Positions 1-9,900 are shown, numbered from the stretch's first letter. The stretch is DNA of 36,523 nt from Puniceicoccus vermicola (GCF_014230055.1 NZ_JACHVA010000131.1:1-36523), one strand, 5' to 3'. Numbers and translations are program-made. Notes: a model not told the origin generated them from the letters alone.

Positions 1-765
1 GGGGAGTTGCTCGTATCGTGTAGCGACTCTTCTGTATGATTTTATTCTGCAGAAGAAGTTTTCGACGATTCTTCGAAGCCTACCGATTTCCTTGTCGTAA
101 GAGATCGTCTCTTTTCGATTCGCTTTAGGAGGGATGACGCAGAACCCTCCCGCCGATTCAATATGACTTCTGATGCGGTTGGCATCATAGGCCTTGTCGG
201 CGAGAACGAACTTGGCTTTCAAGTTCTTGGGAAGGGTTTCGATGGCACTGACACTGTCGTGTTCATTGCCGGGAACCAAGACAAGGGAAACGGCTCTTCC
301 GGCAAGATTTACCACAGCAGAGAGTTTTGTATTTCTGCCACCTTTGGTTTTTCCAAGTTTTTGTTGTTCAGAATCTAAGGGACTCCGGGAAGCGTCCTGA
401 TGAGCCTTGATATGGGAGCCGTCCAGCATCAAGGCGATTTCGTAGTCAGAGTGCTGTTCCGTAAGATTCTGCAGAATCCATCCCCACATGCCTGAACCAC
501 ACCAGCGGCGAAAACACCGCCAAACACTGTTCCATTTTCCATAACGTTCAGGCAACTGATTCCAAATCGAGCCCGTGCACAATATCCACCAAATCCCATT
601 GAGCGTAGCGTCAAGGTTTCCAACCGGACGCCCTCGGTGGCTTCCTACCTCAGTGCGATATAGGTTGTTAATTTTTTTAGCTCCTCGCGAACTGCGAGAG
701 GCATTTCGTTCGACCTGTATGTTGTCACGGATGAACAATGACAAAACTATATCTCGTTGCAACAT
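1..765 (-). CDS. IS5-family DDE transposase, 3' end cut by the window edge
   Basis: One open frame runs on the minus strand from an ATG at 765 to base 1 (255 codons) with no stop, so the C-terminus lies outside the window. Conserved IS5/IS427-group features are visible in order: an N-terminal GILWxLRTG-like block read here as GIWWILCTG, then QLPERYGKW. The first catalytic Asp is in MLDGSHIKAH, followed by KTKGGRNTKL. The second Asp is in LADKAYDAN. The catalytic Glu is in RRIVENFFCRIK, just before RVATRYEQLP. It would cut and paste its own element. All three catalytic acidic residues are present, so the visible part looks intact. Many IS427-group members use two frames with frameshifting, but here one frame suffices. 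The extreme N-terminus is poorly conserved, so the start is uncertain. Terminal inverted repeats could not be defined because one end is missing. Confidence 0.85.
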   Translation of the reverse strand, partial: MLQRDIVLSLFIRDNIQVERNASRSSRGAKKINNLYRTEVGSHRGRPVGNLDATLNGIWWILCTGSIWNQLPERYGKWNSVWRCFRRWCGSGMWGWILQNLTEQHSDYEIALMLDGSHIKAHQDASRSPLDSEQQKLGKTKGGRNTKLSAVVNLAGRAVSLVLVPGNEHDSVSAIETLPKNLKAKFVLADKAYDANRIRSHIESAGGFCVIPPKANRKETISYDKEIGRLRRIVENFFCRIKSYRRVATRYEQLP

Positions 766-780
766 AAATTGTTAGAAAAT
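1..780 (-). mobile_element. Insertion sequence (IS5 family), partial
   Basis: The element is recognised only by its transposase frame. The end near 766-900 has no inverted repeat that can be verified, because the partner end is off the window. A short direct repeat (GATGTAACCC at about 891 and 904) lies beyond the gene, but its relation to the element is unknown. Confidence 0.6.
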
Positions 781-1039
781 TATTCCGACCGTTGAGAATT
801 TGTCCACGCGGCCTAATGAGAAATCCTGAAGAGTCATCATTTTCTCATGGCTTCCACGCCGAACATTCCCACTCAGTCCCTTGCTCTAAGATGTAACCCC
901 GAGATGTAACCCAACTCGAAAATTCGGGCCTTTTCAGGCTAATTCGGGATAACCGAAAAATTTCACGAATCCCCATAGAACCCATTCAGGATGACTCTTG
1001 TTGATTTTCGCAAAATGCTGAAAAAAAACGTTTTGCGTT

Positions 1040-1075
1040 ATTGTCCCTCTGCTCTAACCGCTGAGCTACAGGCCC
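1040..1075 (-). pseudogene. 5' half of a tRNA (fragment)
   Basis: Read on the minus strand, the sequence begins GGGCCTGTAGCTCAGCGG and continues TTAGAGCAGAGG. It therefore has an acceptor 5' strand, the U8-A9 linker and a complete D-arm of a canonical tRNA. The match stops in the anticodon arm: no 3' stem strand, T-arm (GGTTCGAATCC-type) or CCA end follows. The 5' half resembles the tRNA-Met/Ile class, but the anticodon is lost, so identity cannot be assigned. It is probably a remnant of recombination or integration next to the IS element. Confidence 0.6.
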
Positions 1076-1701
1076 GCCGAAGAATGACACTATTTGCGGG
1101 GAAGGTCCGTTTGGGCAAGCGTGGAAAATCGGGAGGTGGCGGCTTTTTCTCTCACGGAGATCACTGAGGTCACAGAGGGCGGCATGCCGCATCCTGGAGG
1201 AAGATGCGTTTGGGAAGTGTCCCAAGGACATCGATTTTCGGCCCCGAGAAGGCACAAAAGATCACCCGCCTACGCTCTTCGAGCTTTCGGCGCGGCAGGC
1301 AAAAAGAGGGGGGTTGTGTGGGGACGGGGCATATCCCGTGGCTTGCTTTGGGAGGGGATCTCCTCTTGGGGGGTAAACCTCGTTGCGACGATTGGATACT
1401 GATGAGTTTCGTCTCAATGGGGGAAAAGAGACTCCGTGCGCTCCGTGCCTCAGTGAGAGCTGATGCGTGGGAATGGATTCGGACTTGGTTTCGACGGGAG
1501 TTTTGAATTGGAATTTCGCCAATCCTACCGGGGCGGACTGAAGTCTGCGGTCCCGGTGGGACGGGCGTGGCGAGGGCTGACGTTCTGGAGGGGTGTCGGC
1601 GGTTGCGGTCATCGAGCAAGGCTCGACGGGGATGATTGAATGGTGGTTTTCTTCCCCTCAGAAAGTTTGGGTCCGAAACCGCAAAGATTTCGACAGAGGG
1701 A

Positions 1702-1730
1702 TTGACAAGGGGGTGGGGAATTTCTTTTCT
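1702..1730 (+). promoter_or_regulatory. Candidate sigma-70 promoter for tRNA-His
   Basis: A perfect -35 box TTGACA lies at 1702-1707. Seventeen bases later comes a weak -10-like hexamer TTTTCT (1725-1730), about 16 bases before the tRNA. The -35 and the spacing are good and the -10 is poor. Confidence 0.4.
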
Positions 1731-1745
1731 CTTCTTTTCCTCTTT

Positions 1746-1823
1746 GGTGGTAGTAGCTCAGTTGGTTAGAGCATCGGCTTGTGGTGCCGAGGGTCGCCGG
1801 TTCGAGTCCGGTTTACCACCCCA
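1746..1823 (+). tRNA. tRNA-His (GTG)
   Basis: A full cloverleaf can be drawn. The acceptor GTGGTAG pairs with TTACCAC, the D-arm is GCTC..GAGC, the anticodon stem TCGGC/GCCGA encloses loop TTGTGGT (anticodon GTG), and the T-arm is GCCGG-TTCGAGT-CCGGT (one G-T pair). CCA is encoded at 1821-1823. The extra G at 1746 opposite C1820 fits the G-1:C73 pair that is the identity mark of tRNA-His. A strong terminator follows 14 bases downstream. Confidence 0.95.
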
Positions 1824-1837
1824 TTGAATTTCAAAAG

Positions 1838-1867
1838 AAGCCCCTGAGTTTTCAGGGGCTTTTTTTG
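1838..1867 (+). terminator. Rho-independent terminator of tRNA-His
   Basis: A perfect 8-bp stem GCCCCTGA/TCAGGGGC with a GTTT loop is followed by seven T residues. It sits just after the tRNA. It could also act against transcripts from the minus-strand repressor gene, because the opposite strand begins with an A-tract (T-run on that strand). Confidence 0.9.
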
Positions 1868-1990
1868 TGAGGGATGGGATCGGGTCGAGCGTTCATCCGT
1901 GCGGAAGATTCAATGTGCCTCGCAGCGCGGAATGTGAAAGTGGCCGAGGCGTCTTGCCTCTGGAGTGTGTGGAATCTGAGGCGGGAGACC

Positions 1991-3046
1991 TTAGCCATCT
2001 TTGGGGAGGGGGGCTTTTTCGCGGAGCGTTTTTCCCGGTCGCCAGGACCCTTCGACGAGCATGCGGATGGGGGTTTTGGGAATCCCGCGCTCGCCGCGTT
2101 GAATCATTCCGATGAGGAAGTCGATGGCGGTGTGCCCGATGAGCTTCCCATTTTGATCGACGCCGGAGCGGCGTTCCTCGTCTTCGCCGAGGCTGAGCCA
2201 GGCGCAGCCGATGTCTTCGGGAATGCGGAGTCCGAGGGCCTCCAGCATTTCGATGGTCGGCTCGTCGGTATCGCTGATGATCACATCCGGTTTGCTGTTC
2301 TTCAGCCAATTCGCGAGGGCAGCTTCGTCGCTCTGTCCTTTGGGAACGATACAGGGCTCCATGTGCTCTCTTTGCGGGTGGCGCTGGCGGAACCGCCAAT
2401 ATCCGGCGGCGTAGGCGTTGTCGGTCTTGTTATCGACATATTCGTGGAGGTAGACGCCGATTTTCTTGTAGCCGAGTCGGCTGACTTCCTCCAGGGCCAA
2501 GCTCATGCTGTGCGATTGGTGATTCGTGACCAAATGGAAGACGTGGGGGGTGATGCTATAGCCAAAACAGACCGTTGAGAACTGATCGTAGTCAAGATCG
2601 AGTCGATCTCCTTGCGTTTGTCGCGGGGGGAGGAGGAGGCCGGCGATGCCCCGGGAGAGAAGAATTTTCGACAGGCGCTTGGGGCTCATGTCGTTGTCGC
2701 GCATGGAAAACTCCTGAAGTTCGTATCCCTGCTGCCGAGCGCGGGTCGAGGCCCCCAGAAAATACTCGTTGAAGGTCGGTTGATCCCTCAGTCCTTCATT
2801 CTCATCCTGCCAGGTGTCGATCCATGCGATCGTGGACTTGTAGTGAATCGGCAGTTTGGTCTTGCGGTAGGCATTGAGAGCGGTGAGTGCGGGGTCGGGG
2901 ACATAGCCCATCTCTTGCGCCAGTGCCTGAATGCGCTTTTTGACTTCGGTCGACACCCGCGGGTGATCCCGCAACGCGAGACTGACGGTGCTGTAGTGCA
3001 CGTTCGCCACCTTGGCGATATCGCGTAGAGTGACTCGGGGATTCAT
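1991..3046 (-). CDS. LacI-family transcriptional repressor
   Basis: A 351-aa protein with an N-terminal LacI helix-turn-helix (VTLRDIAKVANVHYSTVSLA, about residues 5-24). The hinge helix and a periplasmic-binding-protein-like ligand domain follow, ending in WRPGKTLR, a usual family C-terminus. I prefer the ATG at 3046, which places the helix-turn-helix at the usual distance from the N-terminus; an in-frame TTG at 3082 would add 12 unusual residues and run into the operator. The gene is divergent from the dehydrogenase. One copy of an 18-bp palindrome lies between them, and three more precede other carbohydrate genes in the window. I infer that this is the regulon repressor, relieved by a sugar or sugar acid. 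The effector is not known. Confidence 0.9.
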   Translation of the reverse strand: MNPRVTLRDIAKVANVHYSTVSLALRDHPRVSTEVKKRIQALAQEMGYVPDPALTALNAYRKTKLPIHYKSTIAWIDTWQDENEGLRDQPTFNEYFLGASTRARQQGYELQEFSMRDNDMSPKRLSKILLSRGIAGLLLPPRQTQGDRLDLDYDQFSTVCFGYSITPHVFHLVTNHQSHSMSLALEEVSRLGYKKIGVYLHEYVDNKTDNAYAAGYWRFRQRHPQREHMEPCIVPKGQSDEAALANWLKNSKPDVIISDTDEPTIEMLEALGLRIPEDIGCAWLSLGEDEERRSGVDQNGKLIGHTAIDFLIGMIQRGERGIPKTPIRMLVEGSWRPGKTLREKAPLPKDG

Positions 3047-3082
3047 GCCGGGTAGGGTGAGGAAGAGGCGAATCCCCGTCAA

Positions 3083-3100
3083 TGCTCAACAGTTTGAATC
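3083..3100. promoter_or_regulatory. Operator 1 (LacI-type palindrome), repressor/dehydrogenase intergenic region
   Basis: TGCTCAACAGTTTGAATC matches the perfect-arm copy at 15033 at 15 of 18 positions. It lies between the divergent starts at 3046 and 3145, so one bound dimer could repress both genes. Confidence 0.65.
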
Positions 3101-3144
3101 CGGAGGTTCTGGTTCTTTGCGGCGGAGGGGTTCAGACTGTTTCC

Positions 3145-4191
3145 ATGACCCAATTTGCCGAGAAGTCTCGACTCAGTTCTGGAGAAGACCGCCGCTCCCA
3201 GTCCTGCCGTGCCGTCTTGGCGTTGAACGAGAAGGAAATGGATTTGTTTTTCCCGAAGGGATTTGCGCCGGGCGGTCTGGAGGTCGCCCACTATCGGGGA
3301 GGTTGGGATGCGGAGGCATTTTGGGAGGATTTGCAGCGGCATGAGGCGGAGTTGGTGGTCACTTGTTGGTCGACGCCTCCTTTTCAGGAGGAATGGCGGG
3401 AGACGCTTTCTTCGTTGCGGTACGTGTGCCATGTGAGTGGAGCGGTTCGCAATCTGTTGCCGCGGGTCTATTTGGAGGAAGGCTTGCTGGTGACGAATTG
3501 GGGGAATCTGGCGGCGGCCAATGTGGCGGAGCACGCACTTTTGTTACTGCTGGCGGGGTTGCGCCGACTTTCCGAGTGGCCGAGTGTCATTGCGGGGAAA
3601 CGTCCTTGGCAGCCGTCTCCGATCGTGACGCGGACCCTTTTCGGCAAGCGGGTGGGCTTGCACGGATTCGGCAATGTGGCACAAAGTTTATCGCGACTTT
3701 TAAAACCGTTCGGGGTCGAGATCTCCGCGTATTCGGAGGGGGTGCCGGAGGGACTCTTCGGGGAGTTTGGCGTGAGCCGAGCCGATTCGCTGGAAGCCCT
3801 CTTCGAAGGGAATGAGATTGTGGTGGAGTGCGAGGCTTTGAATCCCCGGACGCAGGGAGTGGTGACGCGGGAGGTGTTGGAGCGGTTGCCCACGGGGGCG
3901 TTGTTTGTGAATGTTGGGCGAGGGGCAGTCGTGGATGAGCAGGCTCTCTCGGAGTTGTCGGCAGCGGGGCATATCGGCGTGGCGCTGGATGTATTCGATA
4001 CGGATCCGATTCGCCCGGACTCGCCTCTTCATGATTTGGAGGATGCGGTGCTTTCTCCCCATATCGCGGGGCCGACAAGCGATCAATTTGCCCGATGCGG
4101 AGAGCTCGCTGTTCGAAATATTGAAGCGTATCTGGAAGGATCTCCTTTAGAGGCTCAGGTTTCTCTGGAGATTTACGATCGGGCCACTTGA
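3145..4191 (+). CDS. D-isomer-specific 2-hydroxyacid dehydrogenase
   Basis: A 348-aa NAD(P)-dependent oxidoreductase of the D-2-hydroxyacid dehydrogenase family. The Rossmann motif is GLHGFGNVAQ. The substrate Arg is in NVGRGAVVDE and the catalytic His in LSPHIAG. The acidic partner is expected between these in the ALDVFDTDP segment. It would interconvert a 2-keto acid and a D-2-hydroxy acid in the cytoplasm. The start is uncertain: the frame is open from an ATG at 3082, but that start would overlap the operator at 3083-3100, whereas the ATG at 3145 has a GGAGGGG sequence 14 bases upstream. The SSS symporter follows after 102 bases on the same strand. Together with the divergent LacI gene this suggests catabolism of a sugar acid; the actual substrate cannot be read from sequence. 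Confidence 0.88.
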   Translation: MTQFAEKSRLSSGEDRRSQSCRAVLALNEKEMDLFFPKGFAPGGLEVAHYRGGWDAEAFWEDLQRHEAELVVTCWSTPPFQEEWRETLSSLRYVCHVSGAVRNLLPRVYLEEGLLVTNWGNLAAANVAEHALLLLLAGLRRLSEWPSVIAGKRPWQPSPIVTRTLFGKRVGLHGFGNVAQSLSRLLKPFGVEISAYSEGVPEGLFGEFGVSRADSLEALFEGNEIVVECEALNPRTQGVVTREVLERLPTGALFVNVGRGAVVDEQALSELSAAGHIGVALDVFDTDPIRPDSPLHDLEDAVLSPHIAGPTSDQFARCGELAVRNIEAYLEGSPLEAQVSLEIYDRAT

Positions 4192-4250
4192 CTGTTTTTG
4201 CCGGAAGAATTTTTCTCGTCCTTGATATCCCCACCTCGTCGAAAAATCGG

Positions 4251-4265
4251 AGTATCGCTGATACT
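4251..4265. promoter_or_regulatory. Inverted repeat upstream of the symporter gene
   Basis: AGTATC-GCT-GATACT is a perfect 6-bp inverted repeat with a 3-bp spacer, 28 bases before the symporter start. It differs from the LacI-type operators. It may be a protein-binding site or a small hairpin; function is unknown. Confidence 0.35.
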
Positions 4266-4293
4266 TTCCGTTTCGACCCTCTAACCGATCCCC

Positions 4294-6099
4294 ATGAAAA
4301 TTGAATACCTTACGCTAATCGTTTATCTCGGCGTCTTGCTGACGCTTGGGGGGCTTTTTGCCCGATTCAACAAGAACCTCAGCGACTTTGTGCGCGGCGG
4401 AGCGCAGGGGACTTGGTGGATGGTGGGCACCAGCATGCTGATGAGTGGAATCAGTGCGTTCACTTTCACGGGCAATGCCGCGGCAGCTTTTGAAGGGGGG
4501 CCGAGTTTGCTGGTCATCTACGCTGCGAATTGCCTGGGATTTGTCATCGGGGGGCTTTTTCTCGGACGTTGGTTTCGGCAAACCCGGGCTTACACCACGG
4601 CGGATGTCGTGCGGACTCGTTTTGGTGTTCCGGTTGAGCAGTTCTCCGCTTTTTCATCATTGTTTCTCGGACCGTTCGGGGCCGCGATCCAACTCTATGC
4701 ACTTTCGCTCTTCACGAGCACGGTGTTGAACATTCCGCTCATCCCCGTGCTGGTCACCATCGGGATCATTGTCACCTTCTACTCGACGACGGGGGGGAAG
4801 TGGGCCGTGATGGCGACGGACTTCGTGCAGGCTTTGGTGATGTTCGGCATCACGATTCTTGTCTGCTATCTCTCGCTGAAGGCCGTCGGTGGTTTTGATG
4901 CGTTTTTCGGGTTTTTCAAGGATCCCAGGTTTGCCGATGATTTTCGGTTCTTCAACGATGCGGGGCAGTTCGAAGGGGATCGCTTCACTTACAAATGGGC
5001 TGCGGTGATCTTCTTCATGCAGATTTATTCGCAAATCAGCATCAGCCAGGCCGGGCGCTTTATTGCGGCCCGGGACGGGAAAGAGGCTTCGCTCTCCTCT
5101 TGGTGGGCTTTTGTGCTCATGGCGGCGGGGAGTGCGATCTGGTTTATTCCGCCGATGGTCGCCCGCTTTCTTTTCGAGGCCGACATCGTGGGCAGCGGCG
5201 TTGAAAAACCCTCGGAAAGTTCCTACGCTTACATTGCCACTGAGCTTTTACCCAATGGCATGCTGGGGATGCTGATCGCGGCCATGTTTGCGGCTACGAT
5301 GAGTAGTATGGACTCGGGGTTGAATGCCCAGGTGGGCAACATCGCCCGCAACATCGTGCCGAGAATTCGCGGGGCTCTGGGTTACCAGAATGAGCTCTCA
5401 CCCAAAACCGAAATCCGTATCTGCCATATTGCGACGGTGGTCCTGGGGATCATTATCATCGCCTACGGAATCCTCATGGCGCGGCAGAGTGAGATCGCCC
5501 TGTTTGATGCGTATCTGATCATCGGCTCGATTATCGGAGTTCCGATGGGCTTTCCGCTGCTGATGGGGCTATGGATTAAGAAACTTCCGAAGTGGTCCTA
5601 CTTCCCGATTTTTGTCGCCTGCATGGTCCCCACGATCTGGTCCTTCATCGACAAAAAGCTCAATGGCACCGATTGGACGATTCAGGAAAGAACGTTGTGG
5701 ATCCTGATCTTCGGCTTGGTGGCCACCGTGATTTGTCGCCTGCTGTATTTCATCACTTCGGAGCGTGCCCGCAAGGATGTGGACGAATTTTTCGAAACCA
5801 TGCATACCCCGATCGACTACGAGAAAGAGGTGGGGTCGACGGCAATTGACTACGATCAGTACTTCGTCCTCGCCAAGGCTGTGTTTGGGGTGGGGCTGGC
5901 GGTTTTGCTGATATTGCTCGTCCCCAATGATCTGGCCGGGCGCCTGTGTATCCTCTTCGTGTCGGGCTTTATCTTGATCGCGGGGGTTTTACTCTACCTC
6001 GGCGGAAAGCGGTCGAAGAAGAGAGTGGAGAAAGCGATGAAGGCTGGAAAACTTTCGGCCGAAGATCTTCCTCCTCCTGATGTGAGTCAGATTCTTTGA
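4294..6099 (+). CDS. Sodium:solute symporter (SSS family)
   Basis: A 601-aa polytopic membrane protein. The N-terminal YLTLIVYLGVLLTLGGLFAR helix followed by the FVRGGAQGTWWMVGTSMLMS block is typical of the SSS family. TM3 begins AFTFTGNAAAAFEGG. A later AAMFAATMSSMDSGLNAQ segment is the conserved SSS block (TM8-like) associated with Na+ binding. Length and helix number (about 13, then a charged tail after residue 580) are normal. It would import an organic solute, commonly a sugar or sugar acid in this phylum, with Na+. It lies 102 bases downstream of the dehydrogenase on the same strand, so co-transcription is likely. No Shine-Dalgarno sequence precedes the ATG. Confidence 0.92.
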   Translation: MKIEYLTLIVYLGVLLTLGGLFARFNKNLSDFVRGGAQGTWWMVGTSMLMSGISAFTFTGNAAAAFEGGPSLLVIYAANCLGFVIGGLFLGRWFRQTRAYTTADVVRTRFGVPVEQFSAFSSLFLGPFGAAIQLYALSLFTSTVLNIPLIPVLVTIGIIVTFYSTTGGKWAVMATDFVQALVMFGITILVCYLSLKAVGGFDAFFGFFKDPRFADDFRFFNDAGQFEGDRFTYKWAAVIFFMQIYSQISISQAGRFIAARDGKEASLSSWWAFVLMAAGSAIWFIPPMVARFLFEADIVGSGVEKPSESSYAYIATELLPNGMLGMLIAAMFAATMSSMDSGLNAQVGNIARNIVPRIRGALGYQNELSPKTEIRICHIATVVLGIIIIAYGILMARQSEIALFDAYLIIGSIIGVPMGFPLLMGLWIKKLPKWSYFPIFVACMVPTIWSFIDKKLNGTDWTIQERTLWILIFGLVATVICRLLYFITSERARKDVDEFFETMHTPIDYEKEVGSTAIDYDQYFVLAKAVFGVGLAVLLILLVPNDLAGRLCILFVSGFILIAGVLLYLGGKRSKKRVEKAMKAGKLSAEDLPPPDVSQIL

Positions 6100-6185
6100 T
6101 TCCCCATCCTGTCCAGGGGAACGATTCCTCGGAGTCCTGCACTCCGGCTCCGTGGGAAAGCGGCCTTCCGGACGTGCGATGGAGT

Positions 6186-6953
6186 TTATTCCGTGGGAAC
6201 TGGAGCCCTTTCGATCAGCTTTCGAATCAGGAGGTCTTCGGTGAGCGGTCGGAGTTCTGTCGCTTGTTCGTCCACGAGGACGAGGGTGGAGCGAGTCCCC
6301 GGCAGGGTGATTTGTGGGCCTCCGATTCGCAGTTTCCAATCATTTTGCCCTTCTTGCGTCGCTACGTTCAGCAGAGCTTGTTTCGCGCCACTTTGGGGAT
6401 AGGGATAAGTGGCGGATTCCCCGGGGCCGAGAAGTTTGACCTTTCCGGCCGTATCGAGCTTTACGAGGGTATGTCGCTCGGATAGGTTGAAAACCAGTAG
6501 CGTCTCAAGGGGGTGACTTTCCCATGAGTCTTGGGCGACAAATGTTTTGATCCGGTTTGGATTGGTGGCGGATTCCGTCATGAACACGAAGAGACTCCCG
6601 GGTTTCTGATCTAGATCGATTTCGGTCACCGTGACCCGTTGGGGTTCGGTCTCTCCTTCCTTGGGGGGAAGCAGGCGATAGAAATCCAAGGTCCCTTTTT
6701 TCGGGAGAGGGTAGGTGCGGGAAAAGCTAGTCGTGCGCGCTCTTACCGGAATTTTCTGATCGTCATAATCGTAGTAGAGATCGTTGATCGGAGCGAGCAG
6801 GGAAAGGGTTCGAAAGCTCGCCTCCGGCTGTTTTAGGGGAGAGGTTTGTGCGTTTATCTCGGTGTTTCCGAAGAAGATCAACCCGAGGAGGAAAAGGTTT
6901 TTCCAGTGCCCGCGAGTGGAAGAGCGCTTTAGATTTGTTCGGGTCGGAGCCAT
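6186..6953 (-). CDS. Exported protein of unknown function, partner of the PilX-like protein
   Basis: A 255-aa protein with a basic N-terminus and a hydrophobic segment (NLFLLGLIFFG, about residues 19-29) ending near INAQ, consistent with a signal peptide. The rest is beta-rich and soluble, with no recognised catalytic motif. Its start overlaps the end of the 1152-aa PilX-like gene by 25 bases, implying translational coupling. I infer that the two act together at the cell envelope, but the sequence shows no direct function. Confidence 0.7.
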   Translation of the reverse strand: MAPTRTNLKRSSTRGHWKNLFLLGLIFFGNTEINAQTSPLKQPEASFRTLSLLAPINDLYYDYDDQKIPVRARTTSFSRTYPLPKKGTLDFYRLLPPKEGETEPQRVTVTEIDLDQKPGSLFVFMTESATNPNRIKTFVAQDSWESHPLETLLVFNLSERHTLVKLDTAGKVKLLGPGESATYPYPQSGAKQALLNVATQEGQNDWKLRIGGPQITLPGTRSTLVLVDEQATELRPLTEDLLIRKLIERAPVPTE

Positions 6954-9900
6954 CGTAACGAAAGGATTTTGAATTTGCGTCCGAATGCCAGATTCTCGGC
7001 GTTCAGGCTGCTTGCAGTATCATCGGAAGTGTTCGCGCTTTCGTCGATATAGTCGATCTTGCGTTGGACAATGGCCTCGCACCAAATGCGTCCTCCGGAT
7101 TTCCGAGTGAGCGGATCCATGACTTCGCCGTAGGTGCGAATGACGAAGGTGTCGGAGCGGGCGCTGAGTCCTGACCCAATGGCGGAGAGAATATCCCCCT
7201 GGGTGAGGAATTGAGGCGAGAACGCTGATTTAGAGCCATAGGCCCGAGTCTCCTCACTCGGGCCACTGTAGCCTTTCAAGAGGTCGAGGTCGTAGTTGTT
7301 GAAGCCCGAGCCTCCAGTGGGGGCATTGGGCTGCGAGTCGTAGAAAGGATTGCTTCCACGTGCGGCGTAACTGTTGGTTTCGCCCGCATTGATGGCAGCC
7401 GAACCGGTATAGGTTCGGTCCAGCGCGGCTTGAAGGACCCCGGTGAAGCGTTCATCGGTCGCGGTGGATGGGTTGTCGACCAAGCGCCGGTTGATGAAGT
7501 CGGCCAGGGAGACGAAGGGACCGCGATTTCGGCTTTCTGCGACGATGTTTTTTGCGAGTTCGGCAATCTGCTCGTCGGTGAGTTGCTTGTATCCCTGCCA
7601 GGCCCAGGACTGATTTCCCGAGGCGGAGGTCGGTCGGCTGAACCGTGGGAGAGGGGACTGAAGTTCCGTGCCCGAGGCGGAGCCGGTTTCCGGATTGTAG
7701 GCGAGCTGGTTGATTCCGCCCAATATTGCCCGCCACGCCTGTTCCGAAGTGGAATTTATGTTGAAGCCGCCGTTCACGGAAAGACCCGACGCTGCCAATG
7801 ACGCATCACGCAGATCCGAGTCAGATATAGTATCGGATCTGAGAATACGGGAGTTCGGGAGTTCGTTGGGGATTGTTGTAGAACTCGTGTCGGAGTTGGA
7901 GCCAGTGCCAGCGTGGGGAACGGTCGAGACAAAATACCGATCCCAGAGGCTTCGATTGAGTAGCCATGAAATGTCATAGTAGGCTACAATGGAATTGGTC
8001 GGGCGGTAATAGGAATTGAGGCTCTCGGCCATGCTTTGATAGACCTGTCCAAGTTGATCCTTGAAGTGGAAGTCTCCGACGCCGTTCCCGATCGGGTAGG
8101 CCGGGTACGTATTCAGCTTGGAAAGATTCGCATGTTGTAGTTGTCCGAGAGCTAATAGCGGTTGTGACTCCGGTCGGATTTCGAACAGCGTTGTATCGAT
8201 GATCTCGGACGCCGAATCCAGCGAGATCCCGGAGGAGGCACGCTTCAGTCCGCTCTCCATGGTGAACTGGTCGAGGCTGATTCCCTTGTTGCAACGACCG
8301 AAGTAGTTCAGCGGTTGTCCGTCGAGTTCGCTGCGGGTCACTAAGGGAGCGCGAGGATTGTTTTGCGCGATCCAACGAGTTTCCACATAGGTGTTTGGCG
8401 ACTCGGAGACATCCGAGAATATCTTATTGAAGCTGATGACAGAGGTCGGACCTACTGGATAATCGAGGGGGCCTTCGTCCTGAAGAAGATGGACTTCGGC
8501 ACCGCCGCTTCCCTGGGTGATTCGGTTGATTGACTGATACCACTGTTGATCGTTCGAGCTATCGGTCGTGTAGTCGCTGCGTCCCTGATCGACGACTCCC
8601 AAGTATAAGTCGGATTCGCCCCGTTGCATATTGACTCGGCGAGTGCTGGGGTCTTCTCCGATAAATTCGTAGTTGGAGACACGGAAGTCATATGCGGATT
8701 CGCCGGGTCCAAAATCAAGTCCGTTGCGATTGAGAAGAATGAAGTTGTAGGCTTTGTATCCCTCGTCATTGGTCAGCACATTGGTCGGCACGTCGTTTTG
8801 CGGTGCGCTGTACTCTTTGCCGCTTTCGGAATCCGGTAGCGAAAAGATCAAACTCTCACCGGGTTGGATCGTCGGGGAGTCGATGAGAAAGCGGACATAG
8901 CTTCGATAGGTGCCACTGGAAGCACCCTTCGAAAAATCGATGGTTTCTTTCGCGACCCAGTTGGGGTCCGTGGGATCGAGACTATCGTTCATCTGGAGTT
9001 GAATTCGTGCGTAGGTGCGATTGGTGTAGCCCACCTCGTATTGCGCGGCGGCAATCGGAGTGGTGTAGGGGTTCCAGAGAACGACGACCGGATACATCGC
9101 GAGACGGATCGGCGCTCCGTCGGCAGCACCTTGCGGAGCCACATATTCGAGACCGAGAGCAAAGTAGGTGAGTACGGGCGAGATGCCTGTCTGGGTTTCT
9201 GTCGGCAGCCGCGGGGTCAGCCCGGTCGCTGGTGCCGTGGTCTGCGCGAAGCTCCTCAACATTCCCCACGTCGGAACGCCAAATTCGTCCCCACTGCCAC
9301 CTTCAGGGGTAAACAAGTATTCGTCATTCAATGGAGTGGTCGCGTCGGTTGCCAACAGGGCGGAGAGATCTTGTTTGAGTCCGCCTGCGTAGCTGTCGAC
9401 CGGAAGTGATTCGGAGTGGGGGGTCAGGTGGTGGAAATTCGTGCGTACGGCCGTTTTCATGTCCGACTCGCTCTGTGCTGCAGTGAAGGCCAAATCGCCG
9501 AGCCAATTGATTTTTGGCGAAGCACTGTAGGTCGGATCGAAATTGTTACCGATCAATTGAGTGGGATCGAAGGCGTTCAGGTTTTCTTGGTCGACGAGCT
9601 CGATGGCCGCGCGTTGGGCGGTGACAAAAGCGGCCGGCAGTTGGGTGCCCGATGGCATGCCCATGGTCACATTGGCTTTGGCGTTCTCATCGCCGATCCA
9701 CCACGCGTAGCGGCCGGAGGTTGAGGCATTTGGATCGAATTCGACGAGGGGAGCGGCAACGTGGTCGGAGGCTCGGTTGACTGTGTTCGGGCCGACGAGG
9801 GCGACCTGTGTGTCAGTGGAGGACGGAGCTGTGCTGATGCGATCGAGATCGATAGCACTGTTTGGTTCGAAATTGAACGATGCGGGAGGTGATTCGATGT

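Larger units (their letters stand above)
766..1745. other. Gene-poor interval between the IS element and tRNA-His
   Basis: I see no convincing protein gene here. The open frames are short, Arg/Pro/Ser-rich and mutually overlapping. The stretch holds a tRNA fragment (1040-1075), phrases resembling degenerate intergenic repeats (for example around 1155-1180 and 1435-1460), and a small palindrome GCGGACTGAAGTCTGC at 1533-1548. That palindrome matches the CTAAAG-loop hairpins found later in the window. Confidence 0.6.

Noticed and set aside
1636-1827. A 63-aa frame ending in VVAQLVRASACGAEGRRFES
   Set aside because: This is the well-known spurious translation of a tRNA gene (tRNA-His here).
1874-2578. 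A 234-aa plus-strand frame opposite the LacI gene
   Set aside because: It is antisense to a complete LacI protein and has no recognisable domain.
3082-3144. An N-terminal extension of the dehydrogenase from the ATG at 3082
   Set aside because: It would place the operator inside the coding sequence and adds 21 residues without family similarity. The start at 3145 is preferred but not certain.
6129-6145. Hairpin CGGAGTCCTGCACTCCG as a terminator between convergent genes
   Set aside because: It is short and has no T-run on either side. It may help, but the evidence is too weak to list.
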